Shown: positions 12,892-24,914, numbered from the stretch's first letter. The stretch is 64,000 bases of DNA from Sistotremastrum niveocremeum HHB9708 (GCA_001630475.1 KV419419.1:253871-317870), one strand, 5' to 3'. Numbers and translations are program-made. Notes: generated from the sequence alone by a model not told the origin.

Positions 12892-15004
12892 ATGAGCGAC
12901 GAGACTCCCAAACGTGCTTTGGACGCAGACGGTGCAGCTTCAGCACGCCATGCTAAAAAGAGCAGAACGCAAGACCCAACAGAAAATCCATCGGATCCGA
13001 CGTCGAGCACGAACGGGAAGTCGGGTAAACGCAAACTAGCACGAAATGCTGGGAGGCGAAGAGGAACCAGAGCAGATGACCTCCCTCCCCAGGATGGCGA
13101 AGACGGCGAAAAGAAACAGCGGCTGCCAAAGCGAGCCTGTGCTTTACTCATTGGATTTTCGGGAACTGGTTATTTCGGCATGCAATCGTACGTGACAGTT
13201 TTCTGTGGAAGAACCGCCGTCAATTGTTTTACGCTTTTGGACATTTTAAGACAGAGAAATGCGGGCTTGAAGACGATCGAAGGGACTTTATTTGATGCTT
13301 TAGTCAGGGCAGGAGCAGTCTCAGAGGACAACGCAGACGACCCAGTCAAGGTATGGCACGACGATGTTTCTGCAATGAAAGCTAGCGATTAAATTCTCTC
13401 ACGTCAGGTCAACCTCCAACGTGCTGCTCGTACCGACGCGGGAGTCCATGCAGCGGGGAACGTGGTGTCGATACGGATGATCACCGCCGTGCCTGAAGTC
13501 CCCGATCTCGTGGCTAGGATAAATGAGGAATTGCCGCCAGAAATCAGACTATGGGGATTTGTGAGTGCCGTTTCGCCGTCAATTCGACATGCCGAGCCCA
13601 ATACTGTTTGACTAATCTCCTCAGTGACAGGTCCGCACACAGAATCCATTCAATGCAAGAGTGTACGCTGCCATTTCAGTCTTCTTCCCCTTGACGCTGT
13701 CGTACTGATTCAGCCATCCCTTTGTGGCGTTCTTAAGGTCTTGCGATAGCCGGAAATACACATACTTCTTCCCTTCCTATCTGTTCATCCCGCCAAAGCC
13801 AGACAGCGGATTCGCGAGAGCCCTGCAAGAGACCAATGTCAAATTAAGGGCAGGGGCTGAAACAAGTGGCGTCGATGGAGCAGCGGACGACGTTCATCCT
13901 TTCTGGAAAGACTCCTCGCTCGATTCTTCGCCGGAGGAAGATCTTGCCCGTAAAAGGACATGGAGATGTTCATCGCAAGACGTCGAGAGATTCAGGACAG
14001 CTGTCAACAAATACCTCGGCTCGCATAATTTCCACAACTTTACGGTAGGGAGAGAATACAAAGATCCTAGCAACCGACGTGTAATGAAAGCGATCGAGGT
14101 GACTACCTTTCTTCAGCACTTTTAATTTCTAGTTCATCTTAGCCCTAATTCCGCCTTCCAGGTCTCTGATCCAGTCGTATATGGTAATACGGAGTGGATA
14201 AGTGTTATGCTCCACGGGCAAAGTTTCATGCTGCATCAAGTAAGAACCTTCTGTCTTCGCTTTTCTCACACTGATTGATTTACGGTATGCAGATCGTGAG
14301 ACAAACGCCTAGCCTCTGTACATTTGTTTCACTGACCACCTCCGCCACTTAGCGGAAAATGGTCTGCGTAGCTGTTATGATGTGCCGAACTTCGACTCCT
14401 CCTTCATTAATCCCTGAATTGTATGGACAACGAAAGGTTACGGTACCTAAGGCGCCTGCTCTCGGCCTCCTCCTTGAGTATCCGGTCTTCGAGAATTACA
14501 ATCGGAAGGTCGAAGATTTGAACGGCAAAATTCCCAAGGACGCCAATCCAGAGCAATTAGACGCCATTCGACCCATCATCGACTTTGAACAGTTCCGACC
14601 GCAGATCGACGCATTCAAACAACACTACATCTATGACAATATGCGGACACATGAAGATAGGGAAGGAGTGTATGTTAATTATTCCTTGCTGATTCAGACG
14701 ACGTGACACTGACGTGATATTTAGGTTTGACGGGTGGATTCGATCAATCGATGCGTACGCCGGCCCAGACTTGCAGTATTTCAATCATAAGGGCGCGGTG
14801 CTTCCCACTTGCGTAATCATCAAGGGAGAGATCCGACATTCGAGTTTCAAAGAGAAGAAGAAATTCAATTCAACAACATTCCCAGTCGCATCAGCGCTAG
14901 ATGACGAAGCGGAGGCGGGGGTGATAAATGACGACGGAGAACCGGATAACGAAGATGAAGAAACTGAGATCGACAAAAAGTTACTTGTCGACATGGAAGG
15001 TTAG
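12892..15004 (+). CDS. PUS1: tRNA pseudouridine synthase 1 (Pus1, TruA family)
   Basis: Exons 12892-13187, 13251-13350, 13408-13560, 13631-13662, 13738-14098, 14162-14239, 14293-14295, 14353-14669 and 14725-15004 give 539 residues. The enzyme isomerises uridine to pseudouridine in tRNAs, and in fungi also in some snRNAs and mRNAs, in the nucleus. A basic, disordered N-terminus precedes the core ([13 protein letters not shown]). The catalytic aspartate is Asp142 in [14 protein letters not shown]. Further family marks are [29 protein letters not shown] and [20 protein letters not shown]. The C-terminal tail is acidic. The Ile of HQIRKM lies on a predicted 3-nt exon (ATC) between two normal-sized introns (53 and 57 nt). 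Splicing 14240-14352 out as one 113-nt intron would keep frame but drop that residue. Family assignment is secure. Confidence 0.93.
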
Positions 15005-15156
15005 GTCGTTAGTAGTAGGCTAATGTACACAAAAACGGAGGTGACATGAGAAATCAGTACATCGTTCATGATAAAAACCATCAGTCAGCGGTCCCAAGAA
15101 AAGAACAAAAAGAAAGAGACCTAGATAAGAAGTATCATGACGTCTAGGCGCCAAAA

Positions 15157-17024
15157 TCATCTTTCCCACTCAATAGCGACAAAAGTATCAGAAGTCCGTT
15201 TCCGTCCTTTCGAACGCGACACGAAGCTGCCCACTGTAGATGCAGCTCGCCTTCGTATCTGCGACATAATGTCCTGCGCCTCAGGCGATAATTTATCTGA
15301 CGAGGCAGGTGATATCTCGTGCACTTGGACGTCGTTCCTATTCTGCATCGTGAGAGAGGCTTTACGTCGAGTAGGGACTGGCGTTTCGTAAAGACTGTCT
15401 TCGGTTTCGATTGAAAGATGCGTGATCTCAGAAGGAGGAAGCGTCTGCGATCGTCGGCGGATTCCGGTACGCACTTGCGTTGGATGCCACGACGTCGGAG
15501 CCTCGTTCTCTTTGTTACCTCTTCGTGAAGCATGGAATTTCGATGAGGGTCGCGATGGGGTTGTTGTGAATGGATCGCTATCGGGTGAAGCGGAGAGGTT
15601 TATTTGGGAGGTGCTGTCGAGGGTTGGATTGAAGAATTCATCGATGGGGTCTCTGGGATCTTGAGAGAGGAGAGGTAATGATGATGCTCGGGTTCGTGTT
15701 GATGTCCCTGAGGGTACGCGAGGGTACATGTCACTTCCGCCGGCGGTCGATGATGAAACGTTTCGGGGGACTTGCGGCAGAGGTTTGGGACTCGGCATAG
15801 GTAAGCGGTTTGGGGAGTCACCCGCTGACGATGTGCCATCAGTCAGACTTGGAGTCAGTGAGCTCTGGCGATGCCGAGGGTCTAAAAGAAATCGGAAAGT
15901 GACCGAGGCACTGTTCGAGGACGTTCGATGCAACCCTCCTCCGATGTCCGAACCTAGATGCATGGACGTTTCTGGCGTCGATAAGGACTCGGTGTCGAGG
16001 GTGGGTGGCTCTGCTTGCATTGATGAGAACCCTCCGTCCTCGGTATCGTTCGCACTTCTGAACGAAGCAAAGGTTCGATCCAGTTCTCGGCGCATAACCT
16101 CGATGGAAGATTCTGTTTTTCCAAAGGTCACGTCATCTGGTTCACTCGCAGGCAGTCGTTCCCTAAAACAGGTGGTCAGGTTGCTTCATCATTTGCCAAT
16201 GATCCTATGGACCTACTCAAGGAAGCGCTCCGCCCACGAGAGATCTCCTTCTCCACCGAAGCTAAGGTCGTTGCCTAACCCAGCCGGTGTCCCTAATAGT
16301 GCCTTTAATGAAGATGCCGTGCGTGGCCGGCCAGGGGTGTTTGAAAATGCAAAAGGATCTGCATTTCCGTCGAAATCCAAAACAGTTAGCAGACTTGCGA
16401 CCGAAGGATCCTGCCGTAATTTGGTTAGACGGTTTCGGTCCTCAGGAGTCATGGGACCGCGATCCGCCGGTGCATCTGAGAAGGTCGAAGATGGCTGACG
16501 CGATAAATCTGTGACTGATTCAAAAGCAGGATTGGCGTGAGGGAATTCGGTGCTCGAGTGTTTCACGCGGCCGAGAACAGTCACTCGATATGAATCTCGG
16601 CTTTGAGGAAGACGAGGGAAAGGACTGAGATATGCTTGTGAATAAGGAGATGGTGGTGCTGCCAGAGGTTCATTCTGAGGCTCTAGAATGAGTCTCGTCA
16701 GTACGCTGAACGAGTGTCATGGAAACCGAACATACCGAGCAAACTGCCAAAGTCTGAGACTGAACGAGTCGACCCATTCTCATTGATCGCCTCTACAACT
16801 GGTGACAGAGGAGTCGGGATAGATAAGTTAGAGTTCCTGGGAGCATACTATCTTCTCTCAGTGTAAGTTGGCCCTCCGGTAGCAGGTCAGCGTACTTTTT
16901 TCAGATGTTCCTGGATTTCTTCATAAGTAGGATAAGGAGTGTAAGGTCGTGAGCTGTCAGCAAGGTCGTCGTTGTGTCGTTTATTTTTTCTGAATTTTTT
17001 GAGAATGCGTTTGAAGAAGCCCAT
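15157..17024 (-). CDS. Ser/Pro-rich protein of unknown function with a KEN box
   Basis: Four exons on the minus strand (17024-16896, 16847-16736, 16682-16217, 16162-15157) give 570 residues in continuous phase. The start MGFFKRILKKFRKNKR is a short amphipathic basic segment that could touch a membrane or nucleic acid. A moderately conserved-looking helical part follows (DLSWAERFLEERLPASEPDD, then IEVMRRELDRTFASFR). Most of the rest is disordered, rich in Ser, Pro and Thr. In the C-terminal half RRGNKENEAP is a KEN-type degron, and RPRTASSLKALL contains a D-box-like RxxL. The tail is basic (SRSKGRKRTSDTF). It is convergent with PUS1, 152 bp apart, and divergent from the MTHFR gene, 255 bp apart. 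I recognise no family. A cell-cycle-regulated adaptor is only a guess from the degron. Confidence 0.75.
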
Positions 17025-17279
17025 GGCGAGGGCAGCAGCGCAGGAGCCAGACGGAGACAAGGGACGCGGTCTCGTGATCCGAATCGAACAAGGTCGTTTA
17101 TCGGGGTTTGAATTTGACTTTCCTTTCTTGGACGCTTACGTCAGCTGCTTCGTGGTCGCTCCGAAGACCGAAAGTTCCGACCCAACTCGTGCCAGATTGG
17201 CCTTAGCCGATATTTATTCGACCCCTACAGACCTTCCTCTCGCCTCGTACTCCTATCGTTCCACTAATATTCTAAAATC
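17025..17279. promoter_or_regulatory. shared divergent promoter region
   Basis: This 255-bp gap lies between the start codons of the KEN-box protein (minus) and the MTHFR gene (plus). Both genes must take their core promoters from it, or one from within the other's 5' part. No specific binding site can be named with confidence. Confidence 0.5.
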
Positions 17280-19507
17280 ATGAAAATTACCGAAAAAATA
17301 GAGCAGGCCAACAAAGAGGGTCGTGTCTGGTGGTCTTTCGAGTATTTTCCACCTCGCACAGCTCAGGTACGGCTTGCCCGATAGAAACTCTGCAAAATCG
17401 CACTCATCTGCATCACAGGGCCTCCAAAACTTGTTGGATCGTATAGAACGTATGCGTGCTCTTGGACCAGAGTTCATAGACATCACGTGGTAAGTCCTCT
17501 ACTCGCCAACGGGAAAAACTTTGCAGCCGACCAATCGACGCTAGGAATGCCGGTGGTCGCACGTCTGATCTCACATCAGAACTTGTCAAGACTTGCCAGA
17601 GTCTTATTGGAATAGAGACATGCATGCATCTGACATGTACGAACATGCCCAAGGAGAAGGTGGACAATGCGCTGCGAGTATGTCACACTCTGTTATCTTC
17701 TCTGAACGCCTGAAATTAAGCATGACCCCAGGATGCCAAGGCGCATGGCTGTAGAAATATTCTGGCATTGAGAGGCGATCCGCCTGCTGGAAAAGAGGAA
17801 TGGGAATCGGTGGAAGGCGGGTTCGAACACGGCATTGATCTCGTCAAACACATCCGCAAGAACTATGGCGATTACTTCGACATCGCAGTCGCTGGTTTCC
17901 CTCAGACGCAGACCTTACCTCCAGCCGAACGCGATCTTGAGATGAAGTACCTCAAAGAGAAGATTGATGCCGGTGTCAACTTCATCTTCACTCAGATGTT
18001 CTACGATGTGGACATGTTCATCGATTGGGTCAAGGCTGTCCGAGCAGCAGGCATCGCTGTCCCGATTGTGCCTGGTATCAATCCGATCCAGACCTGGAAT
18101 GGTTTCATGCGAGCAACGTCTCTGGCCAAGACCATCATCCCTCCCAAATTCCTCCAGGCTCTGGAGCCACACAAGAACAACGACGAGAAGGTTCGAGAGA
18201 TCGGAACAAAGATGGTCGCTGATATCTGCCGCCGGATAATCGCAGAAGACGTCGGGATACGAGGGCTTCACTTCTACACTATGAACCTCGAGAAGGGAAC
18301 CAAGATGCTGCTCGAAGAACTCGAGTTTGTTGCGCGTGTCCAGACCATCAAGCCACTTCCTTGGAGACAGGTGAGTCCGACATCCCTCTTTTCCTTAGCA
18401 TGGATATTAATCTCGTGTCTAGTGCCTTACGCCGACTCGTCGGACCGAGACCATTCGTCCAATCTTCTGGGCAAACCGAACAAAATCGTACATCTCACGG
18501 ACGGAGAACTGGGACGAGTACCCTAACGGCAGATTCGGCGATTCTCGTAGTCCTGCCTATGGCGAGCTCGATGGCTACGGAGTGTGGCTCAAGCAATCGG
18601 TACGTTCGGCCGAAATCCTTTCTTTCCACAACCAACCTCTGACCTCTCCCTAGAAAGAAGAAGCACACGCTCTATGGGGCCATCCCACTTCCTATGCTCA
18701 AATAGCCCGCCTATTCTCCAAATTCTGCACGAAAGAAATTTCCGCATTACCGTGGTCAGACGAACCGCCCTCGGCGGAGATGTCGGTCATCAGCTCTCAG
18801 CTTGGGAGGATGAACGAGTTAGGTTTCTTGACCATCAATTCACAACCTGCTGTGAACGGCGTACGGAGCGATCATCCCGTGCATGGATGGGGTCCCAGTA
18901 AGGGTTACGTATATCAAAAGGTGCGACACAACCCTGTTAATATATTACTTAGCGGCATCCCTAACTCTTCCATGTGCTACAGGCGTACCTCGAGTTCTTT
19001 GCATCCCCAGCCCTGTTGTCCACCCTCCTTCCTTACATCAGCCGAGATTCGAACATCACTTATTATGCTATCAACAAGCATGGTGACCTCAGAACGAACA
19101 GCCATTCAGAGGGACCTAATGCTGTTACTTGGGGTGTGTTCCCGGGCAAGGAGATTATCCAACCGACGATCGTCGAAGCGATCAGTTTCATGGCGTGGAA
19201 GGTACGTTCGCCTCGATACTGACACGAAAACCAGCATTCTGACTCGGCTTGACCCACACAGGACGAAGCGTTTGAACTTGGCATGCAATGGGCGAATCTC
19301 TATGAGCCTGGTTCTGCATCGCGGAGTCTCATAACCGACATGATGGAGAATTATTTCCTCGTGAACGTCGTCCACAACGATTTTCAGGACACGGAGGCGA
19401 TCTTCAGACCTTTCTGGGCTGTCGCTGCTGAGGCCGGACTGGAACAGCCTGAGATACAACGGCTTTCTAATGGAGTGCGACAGCTGGAGGTTGCCAGCGT
19501 CGCATAG
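17280..19507 (+). CDS. MET13: methylenetetrahydrofolate reductase (MTHFR)
   Basis: Eight exons (17280-17366, 17419-17489, 17545-17677, 17732-18370, 18423-18599, 18654-18920, 18983-19201, 19262-19507) give 612 residues, the usual fungal length (about 600-650). It reduces 5,10-methylene-THF to 5-methyl-THF, using FAD and NAD(P)H, for methionine synthesis in the cytosol. The N-terminal TIM barrel shows [40 protein letters not shown] and [16 protein letters not shown]. The FAD and folate region includes [17 protein letters not shown] and [14 protein letters not shown]. The C-terminal half is the AdoMet-sensing regulatory domain, with [51 protein letters not shown] and the end region [12 protein letters not shown]. 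The start MKITEKIEQ fits fungal relatives. Its 3' end faces that of the ELMO gene. Confidence 0.95.
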
Positions 19508-19902
19508 TTCTCCCCTAACCTCCTCTATCTTCTTTCGTTCATCTCGTCCATTCCCTCTCCCCCTTCCTTTCTCTTACAACTCTGATTCTTGACTTGCATC
19601 ATTAGACTGGGTTCAACCCCCGGTTATCTCATCACATTCAACATGTCTCGGCCGCATCTTTTTCACCCCTCATTTTCAATTGCATCTTTCTTGGATTTTT
19701 CCCTCTGACCGTCACATTGCATCCAACTGCATTTCATATCTCATGTATATTTACGATGGAACGACCGAGGAACGTCACCGACGTTCGGGTTTTGACAAGC
19801 ATTTTAACATGCTTCAGATTGACGAAATAGAATGATAAGTAAAATCTTCACATCACGTACAAGGGTCTCAGTTACGGAATAATCAAAGTCAAAACCAAAG
19901 CT

Positions 19903-22781
19903 CTATGATTCGTGCGATAGATCCGAGAAGAAGAAATCGTTAGAAGGCGGTGGAGGACCAGCGTACAGGCTACTAGGAATCTCAACTTGCTCCCCCGATA
20001 AATCTACATCGAACTCGATCAGTATACTTATCGATTATTCGAAGCAAAATCTCACCTAACAACTTAATCTTTAATCCGATCTCCGTCAGAGCGTGTACAA
20101 ATCCGGCCGTCTCTTGGGTTGCGACGTGTCCTCCATCTTTCCGAAGCATATTCAACCCGTCTGTCCAATCCGCCCACCTCGAACTATCCATCGCAACTTG
20201 ATCCGCAAGACTCCCCTCCCTACTGAGCAAACTGAACGAATACGGAGCTGCCATGGATCCCAGTAGAGGAGGCAGATCTGTGAAGGGAAGAAGATTCGGG
20301 GGAGTCGAACAAGAGTTGATGCTGATTTCGGTTATGGAGGCTACTTCGATTCGATCCGGTAGGTCCTCGAGGCCGTTCCGGATGGGGATCTCGGGGGAGA
20401 CTGTGTCTGTGTAGTGAATGTATTTCATGCCTTGATCCTACGACACATAAGAATGAGAACACATCTAGATTGAGAGACGTACAAGACGCATGAATCGCCA
20501 AGGCCGCTGATTCTTCTTTGGATCTCTACCCGGTGGGATGACGAGAGGGATTCCATTAACGAACCAAGCCCCTTGGATCATACACTGCAATCTCTGAGAT
20601 CGCACGAACTCGAATGACTCTTTGTATAAATTGGCGCGTAGATTTCTACTCTCACATAAGCTTCCTAGAAAGTTGGGATGAACTTGAACGACATACCGAA
20701 CGGGCAATTTTGTGAGGATGTCATCTTCCATTTCCAACTCTTTCATCTGGCGATCGCGGACTTCGCGATACTCGCTATCGACGAACGAAGCTTCTACTTC
20801 ATGCCACTGCGCAGAACTTTCTCTCCGTAAGGCAACCTTCACTCTGTGTTCCGATGAGCATAATATCGTGAATTCGATGAAGGGACATACTGAGATCTCA
20901 CTAGGGCGGAAACACGTGTAAAGTCGCCGTGGGCTGCTCCTGACTCATTCCACATCCTGTGGACAGTTACAATGATCTGTGCAACATTGATTGGTTGATG
21001 AGCTGAGCGTACCGTAAGAAAAACTGGGTCGCCAAAGCATGCACTTTCGGGAAGTTGAGGAACAAGGGAATGAATGTGGTTGATGTCGTATCTATCTCGC
21101 TATGAGTTTATCATATAATATTATGAGGTAAGGACTTACATCCTGGTGCGTATATCTCCCAGTGTTCTGAGAGAAGTTCGACGACTTCATTGGATGCTCG
21201 TGCGACTGGACAACGACGCTCATATGGTCGACTGATCTGTTCCAACACAGCCTTTGCGCACATGCGTGAGCTCAGAAGGCACTCGACAGGGTGAACGTAC
21301 CTTGGCAAAGAAATCAGGGTTGTCTTGGACAAGGGATTTCTGATGATTCGTCTGAGCCGAAAAGTTTCGCTGAAAAACAGGATAACTTACGAGACACTCT
21401 AATCCCAGGACTCCCACTCCCTCGAACTCCTTCGTCAGATCCTCGCTATCAAATCCCAACTTTCTCCATTTCACAATTCCTTCGCTATCGTATTCCTCCA
21501 CCAACTTCGCTGCATTCCAGATGGCGTTCATCATCTGCTCATGCGCGGGATCGTCTTCCGGATTCACTGGGGTTGTCTTCTTGCGGAATGTCAAGCGGAC
21601 GAGCGCAGATTGGAAGGAGAGGATTGAAGAAGTCAAATCTTCAATGAGGTGCGACGAATGCGAGGACATGAGGCGTGTAACTGATTTACGAACATTGAGA
21701 CGTTCGAGTGTCGTTGTTAGATCTTCCCAGTATAAATCAGTGGCATGCGATAATAGCGAATTGATGAGCATCATCCTATCGCTCTTTCAGAAAAGGGTGC
21801 AGGTGATGCGGGATCACGACGTACGAATTTAGTGCCATGACTGAATCAGGGCTGTCTAATCTGGCGACCACGGTATCCATCAATCCACGCTCGGCCCTCA
21901 TGATATCGTAGACGACGTCAAAGCCATAGCGGAATACGCTTCCTTCTTCGACAATGGGGACGCTCTTGCTTGAGCTGGCGACATTTTGATTTTGAGGTGC
22001 AGAGCGAGGATCAGCTTCCACAAGACGTTTGAGGATGGCTGTCGCAGGACGACAGACATTGATCATGGAATGGTGATTGGAGAGAATCTGAACGACGCGG
22101 GAGATGAATGGAGGTTGAATAGTGGACCAGCCATAATCGAGTTCCATAAGGTTTTGCATAGCATTTAGGGCGGACTGATGTTATTTAGTATGGAGAAATC
22201 ATCAATAGGTAGGCCAGAAACATGGGTACGTACAGCGAGTATGTTTCCCTGATGGTTCATAATGATACCCATGAGCTCATGTAGTCCATCCCGGGCAAGG
22301 AATGTTTCTGCAAACGCCTCTTCGCGTATATATTTGATGAGTCGAGGCAGAGAATGTCGGACGCCATTCTCATCTCTTGCACTGAGCTTGTCGACGATCT
22401 CGATGGCCTCGATGTGCGGTGCATTCACGAGCCTGCTCTCAATCAGCGAAAGTCAAGGAAGAGGATATGATGCGCCCACTGGAGAGGTGCTTTCGTCTTG
22501 ACTTTCTTCCTGAGGTTCTCATCTGTGACGAGCTCAGAGTCTTCGTCTCTGAGCGCATAGAAAGACGACGGCTCCGGCATCTTGAGATTGACGCATAATT
22601 GATGGATAACGTCTGCGACTGGCTGCGTTCGCTCAGAACACGAGCATATAATAATGAAGCCTAGTAGACATACTAGAGATGGCTCGATCCTGGCTCGTAC
22701 ACGCTGCCCGTCCGCCGTCGAGACCGTGTTGGTTGGTATGAGTTGATCTTTTGAACGTCCATTTGTTGATGTCCCGTTCAT
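19903..22781 (-). CDS. ELMO/CED-12 family protein (ELMO domain plus C-terminal PH domain)
   Basis: Twelve minus-strand exons (22781-22674, 22622-22480, 22432-22234, 22174-21825, 21775-21391, 21339-21301, 21251-21140, 21091-21013, 20956-20891, 20843-20483, 20437-20056, 20003-19903) give 774 residues, close to animal ELMO1 (727). Armadillo-like N-terminal repeats include GLHELMGIIMNHQGNILA and NAMQNLMELDYGWSTIQ. The ELMO core has NAAKLVEEYDSEGIVKWRKL, VGVLGLECL, and ISRPYERRCPVARASNEVVE. A PH domain follows (KLPVRYVV, QCMIQGAWFVNG, KYIHYTDTVSPEIPIRNGLE, WADWTDGLNMLRKDGG). The end is proline-rich (AGPPPPPSNDFFF), like the PxxP tail that binds DOCK SH3 domains. Known ELMO-DOCK pairs activate Rac, so a role in polarity or hyphal growth is likely. 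A longer open start at 22964 exists, but a branch-like CTAAC and AG just before 22781 suggest a 5'-leader intron. Exon 6 is only 39 nt. Confidence 0.87.
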
Positions 22782-23055
22782 CTCTTCAGATTCTATATTG
22801 AATGTTAGCCAGACATTAGAGAGTAGTCGAAGCAGAAAGCTACAGTTTAATGAAGGCACAGCGCCGGCGACGGATGTAAAGAGTCTCCAAGGCCCTGCCG
22901 CCATCATCTTCCTTTCCCTTTTCCGTCGCCGACTCGCGCGCCAGTTTCTTACGCTTTGCACCAAGTCTTGAAGTTTGTGAACACCACTTGATTCATCAAT
23001 AGGCTTCGTGGCTTCCAGGTCTGTTACATCTTACGAGGACGAGGAGGAATACGAA
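22782..23055. promoter_or_regulatory. divergent promoter between the ELMO and transporter genes
   Basis: The 274-bp gap separates two opposite start codons. On the minus strand it contains an open stretch and a branch-point/acceptor-like signal just before the ELMO ATG, so it may include a leader intron of that gene. On the plus strand an open frame reaches back to 23008 without an ATG. No defined regulatory motif is claimed. Confidence 0.4.
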
Positions 23056-24914
23056 ATGGTCCAAACCTACGGGATAGCGACTCCAAATTCTGCAGAGCCA
23101 GACGTCAACAGAGACCACGAGCACGATGCCTCGTCCCCTCTTCTCGGTGCAGACTCTGCACCGACGTCGAAAGACGAAGGCATTGCGACTATTCCGAGCT
23201 CAGTAGGAAACCTCGCGAATACGATCATTGGCAGTGGTACGTGTTCTCACTCTTTCCCTGAAATGAAGCTCACACGAAGTAGGCATGTTGACCTTTCCAC
23301 TCGTAAGCTTCTTCATATCTGTCAGAATTAATTTCTAAAGCCTTATTAGGCAATGGCGTCTTCTGGTCTGATTCCAGGGATCTTCACCTGTCTTTTTAGT
23401 GGCACAGTCGCTGCTACGGGTCTTTACCTCCTTTCCGAATGTGCAACTCGAGCCCCTCACCGGCGAGCATCCTGGTTTGCTTTCTCGAAGATGACGTTCC
23501 CTTCGGCTGCCGTGTTCTTTGATCTGGCTATTGCCATCAAATGTTTCGGCGTCTCGATCAGGTTCGCCTCCTCGTTCAACCCATATGATGTATGAGCTCA
23601 ACAATTCTTGCAGTTATTTGATCATTATCAAAGGATTAATGCCTAATGTCATTGCATCCCTCTATCATGACCTCTTCCCCGGCGATGCACCCGACTGGAC
23701 TCAATCTCCCCGTGTTTGGTTAACTCTCTTCATGCTCGTCCTCGTGCCACTGTGCTTCCTTCGCAAGTTGGACTCTCTGCGACATACTAGCTACGTGGCG
23801 TTATTTGCCGTCGGTAACTATCATTCACGCTCCTGAAACCCCAAAGTTAATGCTGGCTATAGTATACCTTGTGATAATTGTCGTCGTCTGCTATATTTCT
23901 CCGCTGAAGGGAATGGTGCCACGCGGAAATGTATACCTGTGGCATTTCACTCCCAGCTTTGTCGGAAACTTTCCAGTGCAGGTGTTCGCATTTACCTGTG
24001 CTCAGAATGTGCGATTTACAATTTCAAGGTTCTCGTGATGACGAAACTGAAAGTACTATAGATACTGCCCATATACAATGAACTAAGGGACAACTCGCGG
24101 AAGAGAATGAACACCATCATCGGGACCGCTATCGGCAGTGCAACAGCAACATACGAAGTTATCGCTATTCTTGGATATCTGACCTTCGGAGACAAAGTAT
24201 GTTCTTCCTGATGGTACATCAGCGTTGGGTAATCGGCGGCACAGGTTCGAGCGAACATCATCCAAATGTATCCATCAACCAGTCTCTTTATCGCTATCGG
24301 ACAATTGGCAATCGTCATCCTGGTCTTGTTTTCCTATCCTCTTCAAGTCTTGCCGTGTCGGAATTCGCTGGATAAAGTGGTCACATATCATCCACCCAAA
24401 CCGACTGTCACCAAGATAGCCACTCCTCCGAGCGAGAGCGAGACATCGACCGTTGTCGCCCCCGAAGCAGAGGAAGCAGAAGAAGATACCGACCCGCATG
24501 CCGTGGGTCATATGAGCGCTGAGAAGCATTTCATACTCACGGCAGGGATCGTTGCTCTGGGATTCTTGGTCGCGTTCTTCGTCAGTGATCTTCGGATCGG
24601 TCAGTTTCTCTTTTTCCGCTTCTTAGATGGCGACGCTCATATTCGCCTTGCAGTACTATCCTTCGTCGGATCGACAGGGTCAACCACAATATCATTTATT
24701 CTTCCCGGTCTGTTTTATTGGAAATTGTTCCAAGATGATCCTGAGAAGAAGGTCATGAGGCGGATAGCCTTCGCCGTGATGATCTATGGGATTTTGATCC
24801 TCGTGTTCTGGTAAGTTGCTCGATCTCGAGGACAGAGCTAGCGCTGATGCTTTATCTAGCTTAAGCTACAATATCTATGCGACCATCGCGGAATTCCGAG
24901 CAGGCTCGGGATAA
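23056..24914 (+). CDS. AAAP-family amino acid transporter (vacuolar AVT / SLC38-like)
   Basis: Nine exons (23056-23236, 23283-23302, 23350-23561, 23614-23813, 23863-24008, 24062-24196, 24245-24599, 24654-24810, 24860-24914) give 486 residues. An acidic N-terminal tail leads into the first membrane segment (SSVGNLANTIIGSGMLTFPL, then AMASSGLIPG), the hallmark of Aa_trans proteins. Further marks are AIKCFGVSISYLIIIKGLMP, LDSLRHTSYVALFAV, FTCAQNILPIYNELRDNS, ATYEVIAILGYLTFGD and LFSYPLQVLPCR. About ten to eleven membrane segments are expected. A Glu-rich cytosolic loop (APEAEEAEEDTDP) precedes the last segments, and the end is SYNIYATIAEFRAGSG. Fungal members of this group move neutral amino acids across the vacuolar membrane. 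Exon 2 has only 20 nt and encodes GMLTFPL of membrane segment 1. The ATG at 23056 is the first in frame. Confidence 0.92.

Noticed and set aside
14240-14352. A single 113-nt intron in PUS1
   Set aside because: It would drop the Ile of the HQIRKM motif and ignores a perfect donor and acceptor inside. The two-intron model explains both length and motif.
22782-22964. Longer N-terminus of the ELMO protein starting at 22964
   Set aside because: The added part is basic and low in similarity to ELMO proteins, and a CTAAC branch-like site with AG just before 22781 points to a leader intron.
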